From NCBI GenBank assembly GCA_031431435.1, contig JANPDI010000064.1, forward strand, positions 1-14,639: a stretch of 14,639 bases of DNA, in the 5' to 3' direction. The notes under the pieces are model-generated. The model was not told the origin of the DNA. It was given only the letters and a program-made list of their open reading frames with translations, and ran no database searches. How positions within the stretch are numbered: the stretch's first letter is position 1; the number at the start of each line of letters is the position of its first letter. Position numbers and translations under genes: made by a program. This DNA is from UKL13-2 sp031431435. Lineage in GTDB: Bacteria; Pseudomonadota; Gammaproteobacteria; Burkholderiales; Usitatibacteraceae. Of the stretch, positions 1 through 7,181 are shown piece by piece.

Positions 1-516
1 GCGGGACAACTGATTCGCCGTGGTGAATTGCGCGCGGAGCGCGCGTCGATGCAGGGCATCAAAGCGTGGGCAGCGCGCAACCCGTCCAAGGTCCGGCAAT
101 TCATGAACGGCAACCCGAGTTATGTCTTTTTCAGGGAAATCCCGTCGGATGGCTCCGGGCCGATTGGCACACTCGGCGTAGCCTTGACCGCAGAACGATC
201 GATTGCGGTTGACCAGCGCGTCATTCCACTCGGGGTGCCGGTATTTCTTGCAACCACTTTTCCAAATTCCAATCAGGCGCTTAATCGTCTGATGGTGGCG
301 CAGGACACCGGTGGCGCAATCGCGGGTGGCGTCAGAGTGGATTTTTATTGGGGTTTCGGCGATGAAGCCGGCGCGCAAGCAGGCCGCATGAAACAAAGCG
401 GCATGAAATGGGTGCTTCTGCCGAATGGCTACGATCCCAATCTGGAAACCCCAACATCAACCCCGCTGCTGCCGACAGTGCCGTCCGCAGCATCAGCAGC
501 GATCACGCCGCGCTAG
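1..516 (+). CDS. mltA: Membrane-bound lytic murein transglycosylase A, C-terminal part (5' end outside window)
   Basis: The frame is open from base 1, so 171 C-terminal residues are visible and the N-terminus (signal peptide and most of the MltA domain) lies upstream; the TTG at 28 is not a real start. The family cleaves the MurNAc-GlcNAc bond of peptidoglycan to leave 1,6-anhydroMurNAc ends, normally from the outer membrane as a lipoprotein. Visible family blocks, numbered from base 1: NPSYVFFR (38-45), the RSIAVD and IPLG stretch of the 3D (double-psi barrel) region (about 66-78), QDTGGAI (101-107) and VDFYWG (112-117). The conserved aspartates of the last two blocks include the catalytic acid of the family. 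After the WVLLP strand there is a tail of about 30 residues rich in Pro, Ser, Thr and Ala, probably disordered. It converges on dsbC. Its anhydro-sugar products are the source of substrate for the AmgK/MurU route encoded in this window. Confidence 0.93.
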   Translation, partial: AGQLIRRGELRAERASMQGIKAWAARNPSKVRQFMNGNPSYVFFREIPSDGSGPIGTLGVALTAERSIAVDQRVIPLGVPVFLATTFPNSNQALNRLMVAQDTGGAIAGGVRVDFYWGFGDEAGAQAGRMKQSGMKWVLLPNGYDPNLETPTSTPLLPTVPSAASAAITPR

Positions 517-531
517 CCGCTGATGACCGTG

Positions 532-552
532 GCATGGCGGCGTGAGCCATGC
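532..552. terminator. Possible weak hairpin between convergent mltA and dsbC
   Basis: A 7-base inverted repeat, GCATGGC (532-538) and GCCATGC (546-552), with a 7-base loop sits between the two convergent stop codons (516 and 585). There is no T-run on either strand after the stem, so this is not a standard intrinsic terminator. It is listed because it is the only dyad in the 68-base convergent gap. The role is inference. Confidence 0.25.
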
Positions 553-584
553 TCTGATGACTGACCAACGACAGCCAGGCGGTG

Positions 585-1337
585 TTATTTCTTGGTGGAT
601 GGCGTGCCGGTCTTGGTATTGGTCTCGCGCCGATCAGCCGCCACCATTTTTGCCTCAATGACATCTTTTGGCAGCGCGCCGGAAATACGTTCACCATCTT
701 CAAAAAATGTCGCCGGCGTACCGTTCACCCGTAGCTTTTGTCCCAGGGCAACATTTTCCGCAGCAGGTGACTTGCAGTCGGCCGGCGCAACCGCAGGTGC
801 GGTATTGCGCAGCATCCAGTCCTGCCAGGCAGCACGATTGTCCTTCGCGCACCAGATCGCGTTTGACTTGGTCATCGAATCCGCAGCCAGAATCGGGTAA
901 AGAAAAACATAGGCGGTCATGTTGTCAATCGTGTTCAGGTCGGCTTCAAATTTCTTGCAATAACCACACAGCGGGTCTTCAAAAATCGCGATGCGGCGCG
1001 AACCATTTCCGCGCACCAACTTGATGGCGTTCTGAAATGGCAGGTCGTCGAAATTGATCGCCGTAAGTTTGTTCAGCCGCTGCTCGGTGACGTTGACGCG
1101 GCTGGTGGTGTCGATCACGTTTCCGGTGACCACAAACGACGCCTTTTCATCGGTGTAGAAAATTTCCGTGCCGGTAAACACCTCGTATAAACCACCATAG
1201 CCGGCTTTGGTGATGCGTTCAGCCTTAAGGTCCGGAAATTTTTTTGCAAGCTCCCTTTTTACATCGTCAGGGTTTGCCTGAACACCACAAGACACGGCAA
1301 ACAGCGCGGCGGCGAGCGCAATCAGTATTCTTTTCAT
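585..1337 (-). CDS. dsbC: DsbC-type periplasmic thiol:disulfide isomerase
   Basis: 250-residue protein that shuffles wrong disulfides in the periplasm as a dimer kept reduced by DsbD. An N-terminal signal peptide (hydrophobic 4-15, likely cut after VQA at about residue 21) leads into the N-terminal dimerisation domain (about 22-85), a linker, and a thioredoxin-like domain. The active site is C124-G-Y-C127, the DsbC/DsbG type. C163 and C188 match the second, structural cysteine pair of DsbC, and the cis-proline loop is at T207-P208. The C-terminus ends in a Lys/Thr-rich tail. The ATG at 1337 has only a weak GAAAG Shine-Dalgarno 8 bases away. It is last in the leftward operon, 148 bases beyond the second ubiquinone hydroxylase. 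LptD, encoded in this window, is a known DsbC client in E. coli. C17 is preceded by AVS, a poor lipobox, so a soluble periplasmic protein is favoured. DsbG is the main alternative. Confidence 0.93.
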   Translation of the reverse strand: MKRILIALAAALFAVSCGVQANPDDVKRELAKKFPDLKAERITKAGYGGLYEVFTGTEIFYTDEKASFVVTGNVIDTTSRVNVTEQRLNKLTAINFDDLPFQNAIKLVRGNGSRRIAIFEDPLCGYCKKFEADLNTIDNMTAYVFLYPILAADSMTKSNAIWCAKDNRAAWQDWMLRNTAPAVAPADCKSPAAENVALGQKLRVNGTPATFFEDGERISGALPKDVIEAKMVAADRRETNTKTGTPSTKK

Positions 1338-1351
1338 AACATCGACTTTCG

Positions 1352-1399
1352 ACGGAGGGTTGGGAGGGGGCGTTCGGCAATGGGGCGGCGGGTTCGGCG
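1352..1399 (-). promoter_or_regulatory. C-rich, G-poor dsbC leader; possible Rho-loading or G-quadruplex site
   Basis: In these 48 bases the plus strand carries 28 G and 8 C, so the leftward transcript just upstream of dsbC would carry 28 C and 8 G. Such a C-over-G bubble is the typical composition of Rho utilisation sites. The same bases on the plus strand (the template for dsbC) hold five G-tracts, at 1357-1359, 1362-1364, 1366-1370, 1382-1385 and 1390-1392, which could form a loose G-quadruplex with one long loop of 11 bases. The element ends about 15 bases before the dsbC start. Composition is seen directly; the regulatory role is inference. Confidence 0.35.
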
Positions 1400-1485
1400 C
1401 GACAGCTTAGCATCGTTGGAAATCAATCAAATGGCACGCAGCTAGGCGATTCTGCATTAAATTGACCACAACAACAGGAAAAAGT

Positions 1486-2685
1486 TTACGCATGGATCGC
1501 ATATTCTGTTGCCATGCGCTTGACGACGGGCAAACGATCAAACCAGATGAAACCGTTGCGACGCAGCCACTTTGCCATACGATCATCCCGCAGGAAAAGC
1601 ATCTGCAGACAGTCGGTCGTCTCAGCCATCAGCGCGGCAGATTCCGCCCTGTTGCGGGCGTAGCGCCTGAGGACCGCCATGTCGCCGGCGCCGGAAAATG
1701 GTCCCTTTGAAGCCAATTCCGCCACCAATTGCTGCGCATCCCCGAGACCAAGATTGACACCCTGCCCGGCCAATGGATGAATCGCATGCGCCGCGTCGCC
1801 GATCAATGCCAGCCCCGGTCGCACCCACGTCTGCGCACAAACCCGTTTGAGTGCAATCGCCTCACGTGCGCTCGCAAGTTTCAATTTGCCAAGGCGATTA
1901 CCGCCGGCTGCCGCAACGACCCCGGCGAACGCGGCATCGCCGAGCGCGAGCAGTTCCGCACCACGGGCGCGCGATGTCGACCATACGATCGAGATTTGAT
2001 TGCCCGGTAGCGGCAAAAACGCCAACACACCGTCCGCTGAAAACCATTGCATGGCGATATTGCCGTGCGGCCGTTCGGCCACAAAATTGGCGACCACCGC
2101 GTCACTTGCGTAGTCTTTCTCGATGACGTCGATCCCCGCCAGCCTGCGCACCTGCGACCCACGACCATCCGCGCCAACGACGAGTCGGGCTTCAACGGAA
2201 GCCCGGCCTGCAAGGCTGATAAACGACGCGCCATTTGCATCGGCGGCAGACAGTCCGTCGACCGTGTGACCCTCGATTAAACGCAGCCCAGCATCGACTG
2301 TTGCAGAAACCAACGCCGACATCAGTGCGCGGTGCTCGACGATATGCGCCAACGGCATGCCCAGCTCAAAATTTATTTGAGGCAGCGGCTCTGTTGCTGC
2401 ATCGGCATCACCCAATACGCACATGCTATCTATCGGGGTTTTGTGTTCCGCCGGGATTCTGGACCACACGCCCAGCCGGGTCAGAAATTCTGCCGACTGG
2501 GGAGACAACGCATAAACACGGTGGTCATAGGTTGCGTCTGTGAGAGGGGCGGCGGCAGTTGGCGCGACCACATTTCGCTCAATCACCGTCACATCAATCG
2601 ACGGCAGCGTTGACGCCGCCAGTGCAAAACACAGCCCGACCGGGCCACCGCCAACCACCACGATCGATTCACGCTGCCGACTCAT
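1486..2685 (-). CDS. FAD-dependent ubiquinone biosynthesis hydroxylase (UbiF/UbiI/VisC type)
   Basis: 399-residue flavoprotein monooxygenase of the UbiH/UbiF/VisC/COQ6 family, which hydroxylates the ring of ubiquinone precursors using NAD(P)H and O2. The dinucleotide-binding GxGxxG is at 12-17 (GGGPVG), the DG motif GADGRG at 171-176, and the FAD-ribityl GD motif GDAAH at 296-300 followed by HPLAGQGVNLG. The GDAAH form matches UbiF and UbiI rather than UbiH, which has GNAAQ. In E. coli the order is pepP-ubiH-ubiI, so position favours the C5-hydroxylase UbiI, but regioselectivity within this family cannot be read from sequence. Its ATG overlaps the stop of ubiH by 4 bases (ATGA) and lacks a clear Shine-Dalgarno, which suggests translational coupling. 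Length is normal and both FAD motifs are intact. Confidence 0.93.
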   Translation of the reverse strand: MSRQRESIVVVGGGPVGLCFALAASTLPSIDVTVIERNVVAPTAAAPLTDATYDHRVYALSPQSAEFLTRLGVWSRIPAEHKTPIDSMCVLGDADAATEPLPQINFELGMPLAHIVEHRALMSALVSATVDAGLRLIEGHTVDGLSAADANGASFISLAGRASVEARLVVGADGRGSQVRRLAGIDVIEKDYASDAVVANFVAERPHGNIAMQWFSADGVLAFLPLPGNQISIVWSTSRARGAELLALGDAAFAGVVAAAGGNRLGKLKLASAREAIALKRVCAQTWVRPGLALIGDAAHAIHPLAGQGVNLGLGDAQQLVAELASKGPFSGAGDMAVLRRYARNRAESAALMAETTDCLQMLFLRDDRMAKWLRRNGFIWFDRLPVVKRMATEYAIHA

Positions 2686-3872
2686 GGCCGTGCACCAAAC
2701 ATCAGCCGGGCCGCCAATGCCCGTCGGGCCGCCGGCAACATATCAATCGCAGCCAACACCAGCCCCCGCGGGATTCGCAACGTTGGCGTATCTGACAAAA
2801 ACGTACTGGCAAGCAAATCCGTGAACGCCACGCCGCGCGACACGTCATGATTGCGCGCTGCGGCATATTTTCTTAATGCGAGTTCAGCCGGCTCACTGCC
2901 AAGCAGACCCGCCAATGTTTGTGCGTCCCGCAGACCCAGATTAAAGCCTTGCCCCGCGACCGGATGCATGGCCTGCGCGGCATTGCCAATAATGACAACA
3001 CGGCCGGTAACGCGGGTACGGGTTTGACGCAGCCGCAACGGATAGCTGCGCCTATCGGTCATCGACAAAAAACGCCCGGCACGTGTGCCGAATTGACGCT
3101 GGAATTGCCCGCAGACGTCGGCGTCATCGCATGACATTAATGCGGCGATTTGTGCATGCGATGCAACCCAGACAGCAGCGGATTCATTTTCTCCGTTGTA
3201 CGGCAGCAGCGCGAGCGGACCGTCCGGGGTGAATCGCTCAAATGCAATCTGCCGGTGCGGCCGGTCGGCAACAACCCTGGCCAGTAAAGCGGATTGGCCA
3301 TATTCTTTTTGGTCTGTCGTAACGCCGGGCAACTTGTCAAGATTTGCGCCGCCATCGGCGAGCACCACGACCGCGGCAGCCACTGATTCCGTGACGCCGG
3401 CGCGACTGATGTCAACTGTTGCCATGACACCTCCGCCGGCTGGTGCCGCTGAATGTGAACTTGTCGCACCTTTGGTTTCAGGGTCGATCGACAAAACGCG
3501 AATGCCAAAGGTGACCGGAATGCCGGCGGCGACAAGTGCCGCATCAAGGGTTTCCTGCAGGGCGGCGTATCCGACAACATAACCCAACGCCGGAACATTG
3601 GCGTCCTCACGCGATAAACGAACCCTGCCAAAACCGCCCTGCTGCGACGTATGAATGCCGTGAATTTCAGCCGGCCGCAGCGCGGTTTGCCACGCCCCCG
3701 CCCGCTCGAGCAACACGCGGCTGCCATGCGACAACGCCAGACTGCGGCTTTCGGTTGATGGCCCGTCACGCGCGTCGATCACTGCGACATTGAGTCCCTG
3801 TGCTTTGGCCAGCAATGCAAACGTCGCACCGACCGGCCCCGCGCCAACCACCAGCACATCCGCGTCAATCAT
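2682..3872 (-). CDS. ubiH: 2-polyprenyl-6-methoxyphenol hydroxylase UbiH
   Basis: 396-residue FAD monooxygenase of the same family as its downstream neighbour. The N-terminal GxGxxG is GAGPVG at 10-15, the DG motif is LADGGAN at 171-177, and the second FAD block reads GNAAQAMHPVAGQGFNLG from 296. The GNAAQ variant with QGFNLG is what I know from E. coli UbiH, so this one can be assigned with more confidence than its paralogue; UbiH performs the C1 hydroxylation in ubiquinone synthesis. Between about 131 and 150 there is a Ser/Ala/Gly-rich insertion in the middle domain that looks like a flexible loop. The start lies 10 bases after the pepP stop, with a GGAT Shine-Dalgarno inside the pepP end. 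The pepP-ubiH-ubiI-like order matches E. coli, here extended upstream by amgK-murU. Confidence 0.94.
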   Translation of the reverse strand: MIDADVLVVGAGPVGATFALLAKAQGLNVAVIDARDGPSTESRSLALSHGSRVLLERAGAWQTALRPAEIHGIHTSQQGGFGRVRLSREDANVPALGYVVGYAALQETLDAALVAAGIPVTFGIRVLSIDPETKGATSSHSAAPAGGGVMATVDISRAGVTESVAAAVVVLADGGANLDKLPGVTTDQKEYGQSALLARVVADRPHRQIAFERFTPDGPLALLPYNGENESAAVWVASHAQIAALMSCDDADVCGQFQRQFGTRAGRFLSMTDRRSYPLRLRQTRTRVTGRVVIIGNAAQAMHPVAGQGFNLGLRDAQTLAGLLGSEPAELALRKYAAARNHDVSRGVAFTDLLASTFLSDTPTLRIPRGLVLAAIDMLPAARRALAARLMFGARP

Positions 3873-3882
3873 CGTTGATCCG

Positions 3883-5244
3883 TCAGAATTGGCTGCCGGC
3901 TGCCGCGGCCACTTCGGTCAGCGCCTCGACATCCTTGACGGACTTTGGACAACTTGCCGTCAGATTTTCGTTGCCCTTCTTGGTGACCAAAATATCGTCT
4001 TCAATCCTGACGCCGATATCCCAGAACGCCTTTGGCACATTGTCCGCCGGCCGAATGTAAATACCCGGTTCAACGGTCAGCACCATCCCGGGCTCCATCG
4101 CCACCCACTTGCCGTCCGGTCGTTTGTAACTGCCGGCGTCGTGCACATCAAGGCCGAGCCAGTGACCTGCCCGGTGCATGTAAAACTGTTTATAAGCCTC
4201 GGTCTCGATCACGCTCGCCAGTGAACCTTTGCAAAGCTTCAAATCGATCAGTCCTTGCGCCAGCACATTGATCGCCACATCGTGGTACTTGCCAAACGGG
4301 TTACCCGGTTTTACCGCTTTGATGCACGCCAGCTGCGATTCAAGCACCAGTTCATACACGTCGCGCTGGGCGCCGGAGAACTTTCCGGCAACGGGAAAGG
4401 TTCTGGTGATGTCGGCGGCGTAGCTTTCAAGCTCGCAGCCGGCATCGATCAGCATCAGATCGCCTTTTTTGATCGGCGCGGTATTTTCGCGGTAGTGCAA
4501 CACACACGCGTTGCCGCCGGTGGCAACAATTGAGCCATAGGCCGGTTGCCGCGCACCATTGCGCACAAACTCGTGCAGCACCTCGGCTTCAACCTGGTAT
4601 TCAAACATGCCCACCGTCGCCGTACGCATGGCGCGGGCGTGTGCGGCGGATGAAATCTGTCCGGCGCGACGCATGATATCGATTTCAACATCGTCTTTGA
4701 TCAGCCGCAAACAGTCGATTTCCCTGCGCACGTCATGGATTTCCGCCGGCGCACTGACCCCGGTACGAATCTTTGCGCGGACGGCGTTGAGCCATTTTGA
4801 AACGTTTGCGTCCCATCCCGCATCGACACCAACCGGGGTATGGATCACCGACTGATTGCTCATCAGGTCCGGAATCATTTTGTCCAGATCCGCAATCGAG
4901 TAGGCCTCGTCGACCCTGAAAATTTCCTTTGCCATGTTCGGGCCAAAACGAAAACCATCCCATATTTCACGTTCGATATTTTTCTCACGGCAAAACAAGA
5001 TGTGTCGGGGCTTTTTTCCAAGCGTGATTGCCAGCACCGCTTCTGGCTCGCGAAACCCTGTCAGGTAATAAAAATAGCTGTCCCAGCGATAGTCGTAATG
5101 CGCATCCCCATTGCGCGTCGCCTCGTTTGCGGTTGGCAACAACATCAATCCCTCGCCCAGCGATTTTGCCAATCGCTGGCGGCGCTTGAGGTGCGGGGCG
5201 ATCGACGGTACAACGACCGGCAACGGCAGGGTTTCACGTTTCAT
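3883..5244 (-). CDS. pepP: Xaa-Pro aminopeptidase (aminopeptidase P), M24B family
   Basis: 453-residue cytoplasmic dinuclear Mn peptidase that removes an N-terminal residue preceding proline. The N-terminal AMP_N domain spans about 10-145, and the pita-bread catalytic domain about 185-435. Metal ligands by family alignment are D267 (IDAGCE), D278 (ADITRTFP), H361 (GHWLG), E392 (VEPGIY) and E415 (RIEDD). H250 (VLHY) and H368 (DVHD) match the substrate-site histidines of E. coli PepP. All are present, so an active enzyme is expected. The ATG overlaps the murU stop as ATGA and has a good AAAGG Shine-Dalgarno (complement of 5251-5255, 6 bases from the start) inside the murU tail. Length is close to the E. 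coli protein (441 residues). Confidence 0.97.
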   Translation of the reverse strand: MKRETLPLPVVVPSIAPHLKRRQRLAKSLGEGLMLLPTANEATRNGDAHYDYRWDSYFYYLTGFREPEAVLAITLGKKPRHILFCREKNIEREIWDGFRFGPNMAKEIFRVDEAYSIADLDKMIPDLMSNQSVIHTPVGVDAGWDANVSKWLNAVRAKIRTGVSAPAEIHDVRREIDCLRLIKDDVEIDIMRRAGQISSAAHARAMRTATVGMFEYQVEAEVLHEFVRNGARQPAYGSIVATGGNACVLHYRENTAPIKKGDLMLIDAGCELESYAADITRTFPVAGKFSGAQRDVYELVLESQLACIKAVKPGNPFGKYHDVAINVLAQGLIDLKLCKGSLASVIETEAYKQFYMHRAGHWLGLDVHDAGSYKRPDGKWVAMEPGMVLTVEPGIYIRPADNVPKAFWDIGVRIEDDILVTKKGNENLTASCPKSVKDVEALTEVAAAAGSQF

Positions 5245-6008
5245 TTGGAACCTTTCTTCCTATCGATTGAATCTGGGTCATCAGGGTCGGACTCATCATG
5301 GCCTGCTGACATTTTAGCGCCGAGCCGCGATTCGAGCGCCGCCAAATGTGCCGGCGTGCCGATATTTTCCCAAAGACCCACAAAATGCTCGGCACGCACC
5401 CTGTTGGCCGCAACCAACGGATCGGCCCATGGAAACAATCGCGCTTTTTCGTCCGCTGCTATTCCGACAAATAATTTGGGATGCCAGCAGGCGATGTTGG
5501 CGTAATTCAGGTGTTTTCCGTCCCGCGTGGCAAAGCCGTCGCGAATGGCGAAATCGCCGACCGGATGGAACGCGGGGCTGTTGGCCAGCACAAAATGACC
5601 GTCAATTTCGTCACGCTCAATGGCGGCCAACGGGGCGGCAAGCCGGGTGTAATCGAAGTCGGTCACGATATCGCCGCTCACGGTGACAAACGGGTGCGGC
5701 GCAAGCATTGGTAACGCCTTGACAATGCCGCCGCGCGTTTCAAGCGCATCCTCCTCACGACGGCCTTCGTGCGAATATTGAATCGTCACATCCCAACGCG
5801 CACCGTCGCCAAGCGCCTGTTCCAGTTGGTCGCCCAGCCAGGCGGTGTTGATGACAATATGGCAAAATCCGGCGCGTCGCAGCGCTTCAATTTGACGAAC
5901 GATGATTGGTTTTCCCGCCAACATCAACAACGGCTTGGGCGTCTTGTCGGTCAGCGGCCGCATTCGATGCCCGCGACCGGCGGCAAATATCATGACGCGA
6001 TTTTTCAT
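5241..6008 (-). CDS. murU: N-acetylmuramate alpha-1-phosphate uridylyltransferase (MurU-like nucleotidyltransferase)
   Basis: 255-residue nucleotidyltransferase that joins UTP and MurNAc-1-phosphate to give UDP-MurNAc, the last step of the peptidoglycan recycling shunt that bypasses de novo MurA (and so fosfomycin). The signature GRGHRMRPLT is at 11-20 with TPKPL at 23-27, the metal-binding region SGD at 111-113, and WENIGTP at 213-219. The start is placed at the ATG at 6008 because MurU proteins begin directly with this Rossmann strand; the longer frame would need a TTG at 6068 and adds 20 unrelated residues. The block usually written ETGGGI reads ETRGGI here (90-95). The C-terminus is a charged, Asp-rich tail (about 235-255) that carries the pepP Shine-Dalgarno. 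It follows amgK, as in Pseudomonas. A sugar-1-phosphate nucleotidyltransferase of other specificity is possible, but the pairing with amgK argues for MurU. Confidence 0.9.
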   Translation of the reverse strand: MKNRVMIFAAGRGHRMRPLTDKTPKPLLMLAGKPIIVRQIEALRRAGFCHIVINTAWLGDQLEQALGDGARWDVTIQYSHEGRREEDALETRGGIVKALPMLAPHPFVTVSGDIVTDFDYTRLAAPLAAIERDEIDGHFVLANSPAFHPVGDFAIRDGFATRDGKHLNYANIACWHPKLFVGIAADEKARLFPWADPLVAANRVRAEHFVGLWENIGTPAHLAALESRLGAKMSAGHDESDPDDPDSIDRKKGSK

Positions 6009-6099
6009 TTCTGAGAAACTAGCATTGGCGCGCCTTTTGCGAGACAAATGCCCGAAAATAGCCGCCAATAGGGGTGTTTCAAATCCACGCCGCCAGCCA
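6009..6099 (-). promoter_or_regulatory. amgK-murU leader with inverted repeat
   Basis: These 91 bases between the amgK stop and the murU ATG contain the inverted repeat ATTGGCG (6024-6030) and CGCCAAT (6063-6069), 7 bases each, separated by 32 bases. Inside one arm is the 8-base palindrome GGCGCGCC (6027-6034). No T-run follows in the transcribed direction, so a terminator is not supported. It may fold as an mRNA structure between the two genes, or be chance. Confidence 0.25.
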
Positions 6100-7143
6100 C
6101 TAGAAAGAAACGCCCGATGTCCGCGTCAGTCCATCTTCGATGTTGAGTTGGTCAAACAGGCGGGCCAGTGGAAACAATTCACTGTATCGCTCGCAGCACT
6201 TGCGCACATAGCGGGCGAAGCGCGGTGTGTCAGCCAGATAACGCGGCTTGCCATCGCGATAATTAATGCGCGCAAAAATGCCCATGACCTTCAAGTGGCG
6301 CTGCAGTCCCATCCATTCAACGTCGCGGTAGAACGTGCCGAAGTCGTCCGGCACCGGCAGGCCGGCCTTTTTGGCTTTTTCCCAATACCTTACCGTGCCG
6401 TCGAGCACCCGTTCCTCTTCCCATGAAATAAACGCGTCCCGCCACAAACAGGCAATATCGTAGCCGACCGGCCCATACAGCGCATCCTGAAAGTCCAGCA
6501 CCCCCGGGTTGGGTGTCGATGCCATCAAATTGCGCGGCATGAAGTCACGATGCACATAGACTTGGCGCTGCGCCAAATTTGACGCAATCACTTTTGCAAA
6601 CACGCCTTCCAACATCGACTGTTGTTGCGGCGAAAGTGTCGCACCAAGATGTTTGGCAATGAACCAGTCCGGGAACAGCGAAATTTCACGTCGCAATACG
6701 GCCTCGTCATAGGCCGGCAATTGGCCGGGCGCAGACGCCAGTTGCCATTTCACCAAGGCGTCGGTTGCGTCACGCATCAAATCATCGACGTTGGACTCGT
6801 TGGCCACATCCAGATAGGTCTGCAATCCCAGATCTGTGAGCAACAGAAAACCACGATCGAGGTCCTGCGCGTGCACAACGGGTGTGTTGAGTCCGGCGTC
6901 GGCCATCATTTTGGCGATTCGCACAAACGGCCGGCAATTTTCCTGCGGTGGCGGGGCGTCCATTGCAATGAACGTGCCGCCCTGATGGGTTATGCGAAAA
7001 TAGCGGCGAAAACTCGCGTCTGCCGATGCGGGTGCCAGCACCCCCTCACCCACACCACGACCGACTGCCTGAACAACGTTGTCTGACAACAGCCAAGCCG
7101 AAAGCTCGCGCAGCCGTGTGTCTTCGGATTCGATTGATTTCAT
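6100..7143 (-). CDS. amgK: N-acetylmuramate/N-acetylglucosamine anomeric kinase AmgK
   Basis: 347-residue kinase of the aminoglycoside phosphotransferase fold that phosphorylates MurNAc (and GlcNAc) at C1, feeding MurU. The N-lobe has the nucleotide-binding region with SADASFRRYFR (about 40-50). The C-lobe has the Brenner motif VHRDFMPRNLM, with catalytic D200 and N205 (numbered from the ATG), and the metal-binding block LDFQDALYGP with D217. The conserved C-terminal QRHLKVMGIFAR is at about 281-292. The ATG at 7143 is chosen over the in-frame TTG at 7167 because it has a TTGGAA Shine-Dalgarno 5 bases upstream and gives the usual N-terminus. It is the first gene of the leftward operon and diverges from lptD, the same arrangement known in Pseudomonas putida. 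All catalytic residues are intact. Confidence 0.93.
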   Translation of the reverse strand: MKSIESEDTRLRELSAWLLSDNVVQAVGRGVGEGVLAPASADASFRRYFRITHQGGTFIAMDAPPPQENCRPFVRIAKMMADAGLNTPVVHAQDLDRGFLLLTDLGLQTYLDVANESNVDDLMRDATDALVKWQLASAPGQLPAYDEAVLRREISLFPDWFIAKHLGATLSPQQQSMLEGVFAKVIASNLAQRQVYVHRDFMPRNLMASTPNPGVLDFQDALYGPVGYDIACLWRDAFISWEEERVLDGTVRYWEKAKKAGLPVPDDFGTFYRDVEWMGLQRHLKVMGIFARINYRDGKPRYLADTPRFARYVRKCCERYSELFPLARLFDQLNIEDGLTRTSGVSF

Positions 7144-7181
7144 TTTTATTCCAACAATAGTGCGCAAATTTTATCATCGTG
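7144..7181. promoter_or_regulatory. Compact amgK/lptD divergent start region with overlapping -10-like elements
   Basis: The proposed start codons (amgK ATG at 7143, lptD GTG at 7160) are 16 bases apart, so each promoter must lie in or beside the other gene. A leftward -10-like TAAAAT is the complement of 7168-7173 and would start transcription about 18 bases before amgK. The amgK Shine-Dalgarno GGAA is the complement of 7149-7152. A rightward TATCAT (7172-7177) overlaps it. No good -35 box was found for either. Base matches are seen; promoter function is inference. Confidence 0.3.

Noticed and set aside
1287..1289. Possible lipoprotein cysteine (C17) in the DsbC signal peptide
   Set aside because: The preceding residues AVS lack the leucine normally at -3, and a normal signal peptidase I site follows at residue 21.
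3137..3769. Minus-strand open frame of 210 codons in another frame of ubiH
   Set aside because: It is fully inside ubiH, whose frame carries the FAD motifs; the shifted frame is Arg/Ser/Pro-rich with no family match.
4840..5505. Plus-strand open frame of 221 codons opposite pepP and murU
   Set aside because: It runs antisense to two genes with full catalytic motifs, has no recognisable domain, and has low-complexity shadow composition.
6009..6068. 20-residue N-terminal extension of MurU from a TTG at 6068
   Set aside because: MurU homologues start at the nucleotide-binding strand; the extension matches nothing and an ATG is present at 6008.
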